A stretch of 43,248 bases of DNA from Methanobacteriota archaeon (GTDB lineage: Archaea > Thermoplasmatota > Thermoplasmata > RBG-16-68-12). The notes beneath the pieces were generated by a model. The model did no database searches, was not told the origin of the DNA, and saw only the letters and a program-made list of their open reading frames with translations. Below, one piece after another: positions 1-8,312 of the stretch; position 1 is the first letter of the stretch; each line of letters opens with the position of its first letter. The DNA lies in the NCBI GenBank assembly GCA_005879065.1, contig VBLU01000005.1, positions 1-43,248 of the forward strand, written 5' to 3'. A program made the position numbers and the translations under genes.

Positions 1-1
1 C

Positions 2-454
2 CTGGCCTTCTACGACGCTTGGGCCGTATACCGGACGAAGCACATGATCACCCTCGCGGACGAACTGACGAGCCAGCGACTGCCGATCCTCCTGGTGATT
101 CCGAAGAAGGCCGGCTATTCGTTTCGCCAACAAAAGAGCCTCAAGGAGCAGGTCGCCTCCGGCGAGGAACGTGAGGCGATGTTCGTCGGTTTGGGAGACC
201 TCATCATCCCGGGGATCTTGGCGGTCTCCGCGTTCACGTTCTCGAGCGCCGCGGGCCGATCGTTCCTCGGCGTCCTGCCGAACGGGATCATCGCGTTTGG
301 CACCGTCCTCGGGAGCCTCGTGGGTTTCATGGTCTTGATGCGCTACGTCCTGAAGGGGAACCCGCAGGCGGGTCTCCCCCTCCTGAACGGCGGCGCACTC
401 CTCGGCTTCATCATCGCCAGTTTGCTCGTGTACGGGACGGTCCACATCGGTTGA
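2..454 (+). CDS. Presenilin-type intramembrane aspartyl protease (A22 family), 5' partial
   Basis: The window opens inside this gene: the frame is open from base 2 and the first in-window Met (base 44) is internal. Right at the left edge the translation YDAWAVYRTKHM carries the first catalytic Asp of presenilin-type proteases, and GLGD near base 190 carries the second. GLPLLNGG near base 375 sits where the family has its PAL-type motif. Three or more hydrophobic helices surround these motifs (about 180-245, 265-345 and 385-450). Archaeal members of this family cut transmembrane segments of membrane proteins. The N-terminal helices are outside the window. It is followed by ribosomal protein S8e on the same strand, which has its own TATA-like box, so the two are probably not co-transcribed by necessity. 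Confidence 0.85.
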   Translation: MAFYDAWAVYRTKHMITLADELTSQRLPILLVIPKKAGYSFRQQKSLKEQVASGEEREAMFVGLGDLIIPGILAVSAFTFSSAAGRSFLGVLPNGIIAFGTVLGSLVGFMVLMRYVLKGNPQAGLPLLNGGALLGFIIASLLVYGTVHIG

Positions 455-464
455 CCCGGAACGG

Positions 465-472
465 TCAAATAC
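465..472 (+). promoter_or_regulatory. TATA-like box for ribosomal protein S8e
   Basis: TCAAATAC lies about 25-32 bases before the ATG of S8e at 497. At normal archaeal TATA-to-start-site spacing, transcription would begin at or next to the start codon, giving a leaderless mRNA. No Shine-Dalgarno motif is seen. Confidence 0.5.
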
Positions 473-496
473 GCCCACCCCTTTGGCTCAGCTCCC

Positions 497-889
497 ATGG
501 CCCTATGGCAAGGACGATCCCGACGAAAGCCCACAGGCGGGCGGTACCGTCCCTTCCGGAAGAAACGCCGGCGGGAGATCGGCCGCGAGCAACAATGGGC
601 GTTCATCGGACCCCAACGTCTCAAGCTCTATCGCACGAAAGGCGCGAACCGCAAGGTCCGCGTGTTGAGCGCGGAGTTCGCGAACGTGCTGGATCGAAAA
701 ACCTCCGTGACGAAGAAGGTCAAAATCGTCACCGTCAAGGCGAATCCGTCGAACCCGAACTTCGTGACGCGGAACATCATCACCCGCGGCGCGACGATCC
801 AGACGGATCTCGGCCTCGCACGGGTCACCTCCCGTCCTGGCCAAGACGGCGTCGTGAACGCAGTCCTGGTCGAGGCGCCCGCGATCTAG
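497..889 (+). CDS. rps8e: Ribosomal protein S8e (eS8)
   Basis: A 130-residue protein matching the archaeal/eukaryotic S8e family of the small ribosomal subunit. The N terminus is strongly basic and family-typical (MALWQGRSRRKPTGGRYRP, then KKRRREIG), followed by the conserved body with RKVRVLSAEFANV and NPNFVTRNIITRGA. The length equals that of other archaeal S8e proteins. The ATG at 497 is chosen because it begins the conserved MxxWQGRS start and has a TATA-like box at the right distance for leaderless transcription. It converges with tldE, whose stop is only six bases downstream. The family has no bacterial homologue, so this is one of the clearest archaeal markers here. Confidence 0.97.
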   Translation: MALWQGRSRRKPTGGRYRPFRKKRRREIGREQQWAFIGPQRLKLYRTKGANRKVRVLSAEFANVLDRKTSVTKKVKIVTVKANPSNPNFVTRNIITRGATIQTDLGLARVTSRPGQDGVVNAVLVEAPAI

Positions 890-895
890 GTCCGC

Positions 896-2209
896 CTACT
901 GGTTCGACGTCGTAATCCCGACGTCTTTGATCAACGCGTACGGAACGAAATTCGGCACGGAGACCTCGCCCCACCACATCATCTGCTCCGCCTCGTCGCT
1001 CAAGGCGACGATGTTCTTCATCAGATGAAGCAGATTGTCCGTGACGCGGATGTCCTTCCAGGCTTCGACGACGTCCCCGTTTCGGATGTGGAAGATCCCG
1101 TCTCGCGGGATCGTGGACAAGTCGCCGGTCACATAGGACTGGTATCGAGTGTACCAGGTGTTCGTGAGCCATAGGCCGTCCTTGACCTCCGAGAAGATCT
1201 CGTCCCGCGACCGATCCCCGGGCTTCACGAAGACCGCGTGGGAATCCGGTGCCACGAGGCCCGCGTTCCCTGTCGTCTTCGTCTTGAACTTCTTCGCGGT
1301 CGACGTGTTGTGCAGGTAGGTCTTCAGAATCCCTTTGTTGACGAGGAGGTTCCGGCGGGTGGGCACCCCTTCCGCATCGAATCGCTTGCGCGCGATCGAA
1401 TCCGCGGAACCGTCGTCGTAGAGGGTGAGCTGCGACGACGCAACCCGCTTGCCGATCTTCTTGCCGAACGGTGAGAGACCCGCGAGGACCGCCCAGGCAC
1501 TGAGACGGCCGCCGACCTGATCGGTCAGCGAACCGAAAATGAGTGGGTCGAAGAGGACTGTGTATCGGCCCGCCTTGGCCGGCTTCGGGGTCCGCGCCAG
1601 AGCTGCGATTCGTCCGGCTTTCTGTCCGGCCTTCTCCGGCTGGAACTGGGAGAGCTTCGAGGCACAAGCGATCCCATGGCCGCTCGATTCGAGCGACACG
1701 AGGGCGCGAATCGAGAGGTAGAGGCTCGCCCGGTGGTCGTGGCCCTCCGCGCCGTTCGACGTGGCAAGGAAGTGCTCGTCCTCGTACTTCCAGAAGGAGC
1801 CCGCACACTCCTTCGCGCCTTGGTCGAGCGCTCCGCCGACCGCGGCCTCCACGTACTTGCCGCCCTCGTGCAGGGAGAGGACCTTCGGGTCCGGGCGTGT
1901 GCGTGCATACCGGAACGGGCCTTTCGCAATCCCCGCGTAGTCCGGGTTGGCCTGGGATGTCTTCGCAATCTTCACAAGCCGTTCGACCGCCTCGTCCGTC
2001 TTGGATAGGTCTCTAACGTCGCTCGCGACGACCCGCTTACCGTGGACGACGAACACGGACGCGTTCGATTCGCGCCATTGGTTGCTAATCACGGCCTCGT
2101 TCCGCGCGAAACGAATCTGGTAGGACCGGTTCTCAACGACGTCTGCGACGGCGTCCTGACATCCGAGGGCGATCGCCTTGTCGACAATCCGGGATGCGAC
2201 ATCTTCCAT
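896..2209 (-). CDS. tldE: TldE/PmbA-type metallopeptidase subunit
   Basis: A 437-residue PmbA/TldE family protein. TldD and TldE form a heterodimer in which TldD carries the metal site and TldE is the partner; bacterial pairs process modified peptides such as microcin precursors and CcdA-type antitoxins, while the archaeal substrate is unknown. The N terminus (VDKAIALGCQDAVADVVENR) and the later block YDDGSADSIARKRFDAEGVPT are family-typical, as is the C-terminal GDLSTIPRDGIFHIRNGDVV. No HExxxH metal motif is present, as expected for the E subunit. The ATG at 2209 lies four bases after the tldD stop, so the two are surely one operon read leftward. Confidence 0.93.
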   Translation of the reverse strand: MEDVASRIVDKAIALGCQDAVADVVENRSYQIRFARNEAVISNQWRESNASVFVVHGKRVVASDVRDLSKTDEAVERLVKIAKTSQANPDYAGIAKGPFRYARTRPDPKVLSLHEGGKYVEAAVGGALDQGAKECAGSFWKYEDEHFLATSNGAEGHDHRASLYLSIRALVSLESSGHGIACASKLSQFQPEKAGQKAGRIAALARTPKPAKAGRYTVLFDPLIFGSLTDQVGGRLSAWAVLAGLSPFGKKIGKRVASSQLTLYDDGSADSIARKRFDAEGVPTRRNLLVNKGILKTYLHNTSTAKKFKTKTTGNAGLVAPDSHAVFVKPGDRSRDEIFSEVKDGLWLTNTWYTRYQSYVTGDLSTIPRDGIFHIRNGDVVEAWKDIRVTDNLLHLMKNIVALSDEAEQMMWWGEVSVPNFVPYALIKDVGITTSNQ

Positions 2210-2213
2210 CCGA

Positions 2214-3629
2214 TCACCTCAGATGCACGTTCCGGAGGCGGATCGGCGGTCCCCCCATGCTCGCGTCGAGCGCTTGCCCCGGATCCGACTTGCCGCAGAA
2301 CCCGGCCTCGAAGTCGAGGTCCTTCCCGACCGCATCGACGGCGGACCAGAAGGCGGGCGTCGTGAGCTCGACGATCGTGTTCCTCACGGGGTGCTTCACC
2401 TCGCCGTCCTCAATGAGGTACGCTTCGCGTCCCGCATATTTCGCGTTGTATCGCTTGTCGTCGATGTTCCATTCCATGAAGCTCTTCATGTAAACGCCGA
2501 ACTTCACGTCCTCGAGGAGCTCTTCTAAGGTGTGGTCCTTCGGCTCCACGAACGTGTTCGCCATCCGCACGATGGCCTCGACGTTGTAGTTCACGGCGCG
2601 CGAGGCCCCGTTGCTGTGCGTCCCGAGGGCCGCAGCGGTCTCGCGGTTCTGGAGGAATTCCGTCACTCGGCCTTCCTTGTACAGGTATCGCCGGCGGGCC
2701 TTCACGCCTTCGTCGTCCGTGAGATAGTACGCGATCGCATGCTCGACCGTCGGATCGTCGACGACGGTCACTAGTTCGGAGCCGACCCGCATGCCCAAGC
2801 CGTCCGGCGGGATGAATGACTTACCGGCCTGCGCTGCCTCGCGGCCGAGCACCCGATCGGCCTCCGTCGGGTGGCCACACGATTCGTGGGAGGCGATGCC
2901 GGCCACCTGGGGGCCGGCCACGAGGTCCATCTTCCCCTCGGGGGACTTCTTCCCCTCCGTGAGGGACCGATGCATCGACCGGGCCTCTTCGACCACCCGG
3001 TCGCTGAGGCCCCAGGTGGAGATGCCTTCCCACCCGCCGGACCACCCGTAGTTCCGGCTGGTCTGTTCGACGCCCGCACCCTCAACGACCGTGAGGAAGT
3101 AGAAGACCCGGAGGCGCGGACTGTACGATTCAATCCGCGACCCCTCCGAGTTCGCGAAGAACTTCCGGATCCGGTTGTCGCTGAGATTGAAGAAACGGGC
3201 CGCGATCTTGAACCCGAGCTGCATCACGTCCCGGTCGACGCCCTGAATCTCGGCGATCTTCTCCTCGACCGAGACGTCGGCGAGCTTCTTCGACTCTGGG
3301 ACCGACCAGTTCATGGCGATCGAGTCTTCCTGGGCGAACGTGATCTTCGTCTTCCGCCGCGAGGCTTTCGCGATCTTGATCGCGTCGTCCACGATTGCGC
3401 GCACGCCGTCTTTCGACAACGAGTTCGTCGCGGCGAATCCGAGCGCGCCGTTCACCAAGACGCGGACGCCGATGCCCTGGTCGTGGCCCACGTACAGCGC
3501 GTCCAACACGCCGTTCTTGAGGATGAAATTCTCCGGATCCTGCTTCTCGTATCGCGCCTCCGCATAGGTCGCTCCCTTCGATCGCGCTTGGTCAACGGCA
3601 AAATCCACGAGGTCCATTTCGGCGTTCAT
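2214..3629 (-). CDS. tldD: TldD-type zinc metallopeptidase
   Basis: A 471-residue TldD protein, taking the ATG at 3629 (MNAEMDLVDFAVDQARSKG). The frame stays open for another 118 codons upstream, but that extension is Arg/Pro-rich, unlike the family, and overlaps the SRP19 gene. The metal-binding motif HESCGH is visible near base 2875, followed by PTEADRVLGREAAQAGKS, a hallmark of active TldD subunits. The C-terminal block GEVKHPVRNTIVELTTPAFW is also typical. It is the first gene of the tldD-tldE operon, divergent from SRP19. The presence of the HExxxH motif indicates a potentially active protease. Confidence 0.95.
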   Translation of the reverse strand: MNAEMDLVDFAVDQARSKGATYAEARYEKQDPENFILKNGVLDALYVGHDQGIGVRVLVNGALGFAATNSLSKDGVRAIVDDAIKIAKASRRKTKITFAQEDSIAMNWSVPESKKLADVSVEEKIAEIQGVDRDVMQLGFKIAARFFNLSDNRIRKFFANSEGSRIESYSPRLRVFYFLTVVEGAGVEQTSRNYGWSGGWEGISTWGLSDRVVEEARSMHRSLTEGKKSPEGKMDLVAGPQVAGIASHESCGHPTEADRVLGREAAQAGKSFIPPDGLGMRVGSELVTVVDDPTVEHAIAYYLTDDEGVKARRRYLYKEGRVTEFLQNRETAAALGTHSNGASRAVNYNVEAIVRMANTFVEPKDHTLEELLEDVKFGVYMKSFMEWNIDDKRYNAKYAGREAYLIEDGEVKHPVRNTIVELTTPAFWSAVDAVGKDLDFEAGFCGKSDPGQALDASMGGPPIRLRNVHLR

Positions 3630-3704
3630 GTCTCGGCTCCCCCGGACGGGCTCGGACAAAGCGGTTACGGGAATGAAGGTATCGTCCCGCGGGACTCCGA
3701 CCAA

Positions 3705-3714
3705 ACCCTTATGG
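3705..3714 (+). promoter_or_regulatory. TATA-like box for SRP19
   Basis: ACCCTTATGG lies 26-35 bases before the ATG of SRP19 at 3740, leaving no room for a leader. The spacing is the one seen at several genes in this window. Confidence 0.4.
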
Positions 3715-3739
3715 CGTCGGCGAGATTCGGACCGCGTCC

Positions 3740-4024
3740 ATGCCGAAGGGAGACCGACCCATCGTCCTCTATCCCGCCTACTTCGACGTCGGTCGATCCC
3801 GGCACGAGGGACGCCGCGTCGCGAAGCGGTGGGCCGTGGAGTCGCCGACCGCACAGGAAGTCGCGAGTGCCGCGAAGGCGCTCGGCCTCGAGCCTCAGGT
3901 GGAGGATGGCAAGGCGTTCCCCTCGACGCCTTGGCGGAAAGACGGCCGGGTCCTCGTCCGCGCCGACTACTACAAGACGTCAATTGTGCAGAAGGTCGCG
4001 AAGCACATCAAGGAGTCCCGCTAA
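3740..4024 (+). CDS. srp19: Signal recognition particle subunit SRP19
   Basis: A 94-residue SRP19 protein. It binds the 7S RNA of the signal recognition particle and prepares it for SRP54 during co-translational targeting to the membrane. The family pattern is clear: LYPAYFDVGRSRHEGRRVAKRW, then AVESPTAQEVASAAKALGL, then WRKDGRVLVRADYYKTS. The length is normal for archaeal SRP19. The ATG at 3740 has a TATA-like box 26 bases before it. It is divergent from tldD and convergent with the DUF211 gene. Confidence 0.96.
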   Translation: MPKGDRPIVLYPAYFDVGRSRHEGRRVAKRWAVESPTAQEVASAAKALGLEPQVEDGKAFPSTPWRKDGRVLVRADYYKTSIVQKVAKHIKESR

Positions 4025-4040
4025 TGGAATCTCGATCGAA

Positions 4041-4334
4041 TCATCGATGGTCTTGCGGGGTCCGGACATCTTCGACGAGGCGCTTGCCGGTCGACACCAA
4101 GTCGACGGAATGGATCACCGCGCCCATCTCCCGCAAGGTCTCCTCCACGCTCGGGTAGGTGATCGACGTGCCCTCGATCGTAACCTTGACGCTCTCCGTC
4201 TCCTGATCGACTTCGTGGAGGGTCAAGTTCACGCCGTCCACGCCCTTCAGTCCGCTCAGACGGAGCGACATGTCGACCAAGGATGGCTTGTGGGGTTTCA
4301 GCACATCCAACACGATGCGTTTGATGTCGCTCAC
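4041..4334 (-). CDS. DUF211 family protein
   Basis: A 97-residue protein of the archaeal DUF211 family, small ferredoxin-like-fold proteins thought to assemble into rings; the cellular role is not established. Family-typical stretches are IKRIVLDVLKPHKPSL at the N terminus, GVDGVNLTLHEVDQETESVKVTIEG in the middle and EMGAVIHSVDLVSTGKRLVED at the end. The start is GTG at 4334, with a weak TATA-like CCTATGGAC (minus strand) about 25 bases upstream. It ends 16 bases from the convergent SRP19 stop. Family assignment is firm; function is unknown. Confidence 0.88.
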   Translation of the reverse strand: MSDIKRIVLDVLKPHKPSLVDMSLRLSGLKGVDGVNLTLHEVDQETESVKVTIEGTSITYPSVEETLREMGAVIHSVDLVSTGKRLVEDVRTPQDHR

Positions 4335-4403
4335 GGGAGGCCGGCTCCGAGGGCTCAGTCCATAGGGGCGTTCGATGATAACGTTTGCGGCCTTCGGACC
4401 CCG

Positions 4404-5291
4404 CTACGCGGTCGTGACTTCCGCTCCACCGCTCCCGACGATCATCGTGTGCTCCGTTTGAGAGACGATTCCGTTCCCCAGATCTAGGAGGGCTGGATAC
4501 GACATCACGGCCCCGGTCCGGAGGAGCGAATTCAGGAGCGTCGGAGTCCGCGGTTCGAGACGGAAAGCCCATCGCTCGGCGAACGGTAGCGTCTTGAATT
4601 CCCGCGAGAGGAGCGCGAGAAAGTCGTTCAGCTCCGGCTGTTTCGTGGGCTTCGTACGGACCACCCGGTAGATGTTCCCGGTCCGGCGGCCGTCCACCTC
4701 TCCCGCGCCGGACGAGGCGAACGGCTCGATGGCGACCACCTCTCCCTCTTCGAGGACGTCGTGGCCGTGCGCGATGTTGGGGACGCTTTTGCCCGCATGG
4801 AGCAGGTACCGCTCCACCGAATGCCCGGTCAGGTTTCGGATCGGCCGAAACCCGTGCGACTCGATCGCCCGCTGGATCCCCTCGCCGATCGTACGCGTGG
4901 ACACCCCCGCATGCACGGCCTCGACCGCAGTCTGAAGTGCAAGCTCGGAGGCCCGGATGAGAGCGGTCCAGTTCCGCGTGCCGACCTCGACCGTCTGGGC
5001 GGTGTCCGCGATCCAACCCTCCTGTTGCGCCCCCAGGTCCAGCTTCACGACGTTCCCCCGACGGAACCGGAGGTCGTCGTCGTGGGTGGGCGAGTAATGA
5101 GCCGCCACCTGGTCAATCGAAATGCACGTCGGGAAGGCGGGTTGGAGACCCCTCCGGGCCATGAGTCCCTCAACCTCCTCGGCGAGCTCCCGGAGGAGCC
5201 CACCTTCGTGGACGAGCTCGACCGCGCGTTCGCGGGCTTCTCGGGACACCTTTCCGGCGTGGAGCAGCGCATCGTGCCGGTCCGGATCCAT
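4404..5291 (-). CDS. map: Methionine aminopeptidase, type II (archaeal)
   Basis: A 295-residue type II methionine aminopeptidase that removes the initiator Met from nascent proteins. The metal ligands are all recognisable: Asp in KLDLGAQQEGWIADTAQT (two Asp), His in GHSVERYLLHAG, Glu in VVAIEPFAS and the final Glu in SQTEHTMIV. Length and the insert between the His and Glu motifs are those of archaeal MetAP2. The ATG at 5291 begins MDPDRHDALLHAGKVSREAR. The sua5 stop is four bases upstream, so the two genes form a leftward operon of tRNA modification and protein maturation. Confidence 0.96.
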   Translation of the reverse strand: MDPDRHDALLHAGKVSREARERAVELVHEGGLLRELAEEVEGLMARRGLQPAFPTCISIDQVAAHYSPTHDDDLRFRRGNVVKLDLGAQQEGWIADTAQTVEVGTRNWTALIRASELALQTAVEAVHAGVSTRTIGEGIQRAIESHGFRPIRNLTGHSVERYLLHAGKSVPNIAHGHDVLEEGEVVAIEPFASSGAGEVDGRRTGNIYRVVRTKPTKQPELNDFLALLSREFKTLPFAERWAFRLEPRTPTLLNSLLRTGAVMSYPALLDLGNGIVSQTEHTMIVGSGGAEVTTA

Positions 5292-5295
5292 TCCT

Positions 5296-5916
5296 CTACG
5301 CTCCCAGAGGCGACGTCCCCCGTCTCAGGACCTTGGCTTGCTTCCCGGAGAGATCGACGACGGATGACTCGCCGCCGAGCGGCGTGGCCCCCCCATCGAT
5401 GTACAGGTCCACGTGGTCCCCGAGTTGCTCTCGGGCCGCCTCGCACGTGCGGGGAGCGGGCTGTCCATGCCGGTTCGCGCTCGTCGAGGTAATCGGACCG
5501 ATGGCCTTGGCGAGCAGGCGCGGAATCGGATGTCCCGGGATGCGCAGCGCGACTCGCCCGTCCCTCGACACCATCGGGGGTGGTGCTTGCGCGGTCGCCC
5601 GGAGGACGACCGTGAATGGCCCCGGCAAATTCTTCGCGCAAAACGCCTGCGCGATCGGAGTCGGATCTCCGAACCGAAAAATGTCGGCGATGTCCGCGAC
5701 GGCCATGGACACTGGCTCGTCGCGCGGCCGCGACTTCGCCGCGAACAGGCGGTCTACCGCTTTCTCCTGGAACGGGTCCGCACCGAGGCCGTAGGCGGTG
5801 TCCGTCGGGTACACGACGAGTCCGCCTCCCCGGAGCACGTCCCGAATTCGGTCCAGCGCGCGCGCCTCGAGCAGATACTTGGTGCCCAACGACTGCGCCA
5901 CGATTGTGGTCGCCAC
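5296..5916 (-). CDS. sua5: L-threonylcarbamoyladenylate synthase (Sua5/YrdC family)
   Basis: A 206-residue Sua5/YrdC-domain protein. This enzyme makes threonylcarbamoyl-AMP from threonine, bicarbonate and ATP, the first step of t6A37 modification of ANN-decoding tRNAs. The signature GLVVYPTDTAYGLGADPF is near the N terminus, with KSRPRDEPVSMAV and GPITSTSANRHGQPAP further on. At this length it is essentially the YrdC domain and lacks the C-terminal Sua5 extension found in longer homologues. The ATG at 5916 (MATTIVAQSLGTKYLLEA) is the natural start. It is followed by map after four bases. Confidence 0.93.
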   Translation of the reverse strand: MATTIVAQSLGTKYLLEARALDRIRDVLRGGGLVVYPTDTAYGLGADPFQEKAVDRLFAAKSRPRDEPVSMAVADIADIFRFGDPTPIAQAFCAKNLPGPFTVVLRATAQAPPPMVSRDGRVALRIPGHPIPRLLAKAIGPITSTSANRHGQPAPRTCEAAREQLGDHVDLYIDGGATPLGGESSVVDLSGKQAKVLRRGTSPLGA

Positions 5917-5955
5917 GCCGCTGCACAGTCGCGGTGCCCCTAAAGGCTTTCGCGG

Positions 5956-6441
5956 TCACAGGTACAGGAGGTACGCGCGCAGGTCCTTCGGGTCGGGAGG
6001 CGGTTGGTAGGGGTCGAGATGCATGCCGTCGGCGTGGGTCAGTTTCGCGACGATCGCCCGGGTGAACGAGGCGGATTCCGCCGAGATCGCGAGCTCCTCG
6101 AGGGGGACGAAGGCCGCCTCGCTCACCTCGTCATGGTCCGGCTCGGGTCGGCCGGATATGTACGCCAGACGAAAGACGAGGAACGTGTCGTTCGCGGCTT
6201 CCGTGACGCGATTTCGGACCGCGAGGAGCGAGCCGGTCCGACCGACGATGTTCGTCTCCTCTTTCACCTCTCGCTCCACGGACTGCACGATCGACTCGTG
6301 TCGCTCGACATACCCGGACGGGATCGTCCACTGCCCCTTCGAAGGGCCGTAGGTCTTTCGGACGACCAGGAGCCCTCGTTCGCGGACCAGAAACGCACCT
6401 ACGCCGACCGTGATGGGAAGGGTCGCGACGTTCGGCAACAT
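5956..6441 (-). CDS. Nudix hydrolase
   Basis: A 161-residue Nudix protein that would hydrolyse a nucleoside diphosphate linked to another group; the exact substrate cannot be read from the sequence. The Nudix box starts at residue 43 (GYVERHESIVQSVEREVK, then EETNI) and keeps the Mg-binding REVKEE core; the usual Gly before the last hydrophobic residue is Asn here. The start is the ATG at 6441 (MLPNVATLPITVGVGAFLV). It is divergent from the S9 peptidase, with about 70 bases between the starts; an A/T run near 6473 could serve either promoter. Confidence 0.92.
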   Translation of the reverse strand: MLPNVATLPITVGVGAFLVRERGLLVVRKTYGPSKGQWTIPSGYVERHESIVQSVEREVKEETNIVGRTGSLLAVRNRVTEAANDTFLVFRLAYISGRPEPDHDEVSEAAFVPLEELAISAESASFTRAIVAKLTHADGMHLDPYQPPPDPKDLRAYLLYL

Positions 6442-6509
6442 GCCTCCTGAGAAGACCTGGAACGAGATGGCTTTTTGTCCCCGCCGACCTTCCCCACGGA
6501 CAGGGTTTC

Positions 6510-8309
6510 ATGGGTCGCAAGGTCACGTTCACGCCCGGGCGGTTCCTGAAAAAAATCTGGCAATTGGGCAGCTTCGACGTGTCCCCCGACGGACGACGCC
6601 TCGCCTATTCGGCGAACAAGGGCGAACAGTGGTCCGTTTTCATCCTGGACATCCGGACGAAGCGGGAGAAGCCCCTCCTCCGCTCCGATCAGTCGATCCT
6701 GCAACCGGAGTTCTCGCCGGACGGACAGTGGCTCGCGGTCCAATCGGACTTCGAGGGCGACGAGAACTTCAACATCTACGTGACGCCCGCCGCCGGCGGC
6801 ACGGCCCGTAAGATTACGGACACGACGTGGGACAGCGCCTCCCCACGTTGGTCTCCGGACGGTCGGAGGATCGCGTTCACTTCAAACCGGGATGGCGACC
6901 GAGACAATGTCTTCGTCGTCGAGGCGACGGGAAGCGAGACGAAGCAACTCACGAACGTGGACGAGATCGTGACAGAAATCGCATGGCGGCCGGATGGGAA
7001 GAGCGTCGCCTTCTCCGCCGGGGTCGGGCTCCACGACTACGTAGGGCTCGTGGATCTCGCCGGCCACATGCAGAAAGTGGTCGACTTCCCGGATTCGGAG
7101 AGCTCGATCGGTGGCGACCTCGGGGCTCCCAAGCCGTGGTCTCCGGATGGCCGTGAGCTCGCCTTCGTGTCGAACGTCCATGATCACCAGGATATCGGAG
7201 TCCTCGACATCCGGACGCGCCGTGTACGATGGCTCGTCGAGAGCAAATGGGACAAAACCCGGCCCCTGTGGTCCCCCGATGGGAAAGCGATCGCGTTCCT
7301 GGAGAACCGGGACGGAAACATCCAGCTCAAGACCGTTTCCACCGCAGGAAGGAGTCCGCGCGGCATCTCTCGCCCCAAAGGGACCGCGAGCCGTGCGCTC
7401 TGGCAGCCGAGCGGTCGCGGCCTGGTCTTCCTCTATTCCACATTCACAACACCGGACCGTCTCGTGGCCGCCTCGGGCAAGAGTGGGCGGGTCCTGGTCG
7501 ATAGTCTCCGCGGCAAATTGCCTACGGGCGAATTCGCCGACGGGAAGCTCGTCAGGTATCGCACGTTCGATGGGCGCCGGATCCCGGCCTGGTTGTTTGT
7601 CCCGCCGAAGAAACGGTCCCGCCACGCGGCCCTCGTCTCACCGCACGGCGGCCCGGAGGCGCAGACCGTGAACGAATGGATCATCAAGTATCAGTTCCTC
7701 GTCGCCCAGGGGTTCACCGTCCTCGCGCCGAACTACCGGGGCGGCACCGGATACGGCCGCGCTTGGCGGCGTCTGAGCGACCACGACCTGGGTGGCGCAG
7801 ACATGCAGGACATCATCGCGGGCGGCCGATGGCTCATGAAAGAGGGACACTGTGCCCCCGATCGACTCGGAGCCATCGGCACCAGCTACGGCGGGTATTC
7901 CGTCGCGCACGTGCTCGAGAAGGCCCCGGACCTCTGGGCCGTCGGCGTGAGCATCGTCGGATACTTCAACTGGATGACCGCGACGACGAACGAACGCGGG
8001 TATCTGCAACAGTACGATCGACAGAAGATGGGGCACCCGGATACGGACCCCGACCTGTTCCGGAAGTACTCGCCGATCTACTTCTTGGACAGCATCCGGG
8101 CGCCGGTCCTCTTCACCGGCGGAGCGCACGATCCTCGATGCCCGGTCACCGAGGCACGGGCGATGGTCGAGGAGATGAAGAAGATGGGCAAGACGGTGGA
8201 CTACCTCGAATTCCCGGACGAAGGCCACTCGCCCCGCAAGATGTCGAACCAGATCCGGCTCCACGAACGCGCGATCGGTTGGTTGACTCGATACCTACCC
8301 GACGTCTGA
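6510..8309 (+). CDS. S9 family prolyl oligopeptidase / acylaminoacyl-peptidase-like
   Basis: A 599-residue serine peptidase of family S9. Residues about 20-330 form the seven-blade beta-propeller, seen as repeated SPDGRR(I/L)A(F/Y) motifs of the TolB/WD40-like type; the C-terminal part is the alpha/beta hydrolase domain. The catalytic triad is readable: Ser459 in GTSYGGYS, Asp541 in GAHDPRCP and His573 in DEGHSP. Such enzymes cleave short peptides or N-acylated amino acids in the cytoplasm; no signal peptide is visible. It ends three bases before the convergent aminotransferase stop. The length and order of domains are normal for the family. Confidence 0.95.
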   Translation: MGRKVTFTPGRFLKKIWQLGSFDVSPDGRRLAYSANKGEQWSVFILDIRTKREKPLLRSDQSILQPEFSPDGQWLAVQSDFEGDENFNIYVTPAAGGTARKITDTTWDSASPRWSPDGRRIAFTSNRDGDRDNVFVVEATGSETKQLTNVDEIVTEIAWRPDGKSVAFSAGVGLHDYVGLVDLAGHMQKVVDFPDSESSIGGDLGAPKPWSPDGRELAFVSNVHDHQDIGVLDIRTRRVRWLVESKWDKTRPLWSPDGKAIAFLENRDGNIQLKTVSTAGRSPRGISRPKGTASRALWQPSGRGLVFLYSTFTTPDRLVAASGKSGRVLVDSLRGKLPTGEFADGKLVRYRTFDGRRIPAWLFVPPKKRSRHAALVSPHGGPEAQTVNEWIIKYQFLVAQGFTVLAPNYRGGTGYGRAWRRLSDHDLGGADMQDIIAGGRWLMKEGHCAPDRLGAIGTSYGGYSVAHVLEKAPDLWAVGVSIVGYFNWMTATTNERGYLQQYDRQKMGHPDTDPDLFRKYSPIYFLDSIRAPVLFTGGAHDPRCPVTEARAMVEEMKKMGKTVDYLEFPDEGHSPRKMSNQIRLHERAIGWLTRYLPDV

Positions 8310-8312
8310 GTC

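Noticed and set aside
2871-4487. Long plus-strand open frame (538 codons) across tldD, SRP19 and DUF211
   Set aside because: It is antisense or out of frame to three well-supported genes and its translation is Arg/Asp/Val-rich with no family resemblance, as expected for high-GC shadow frames.
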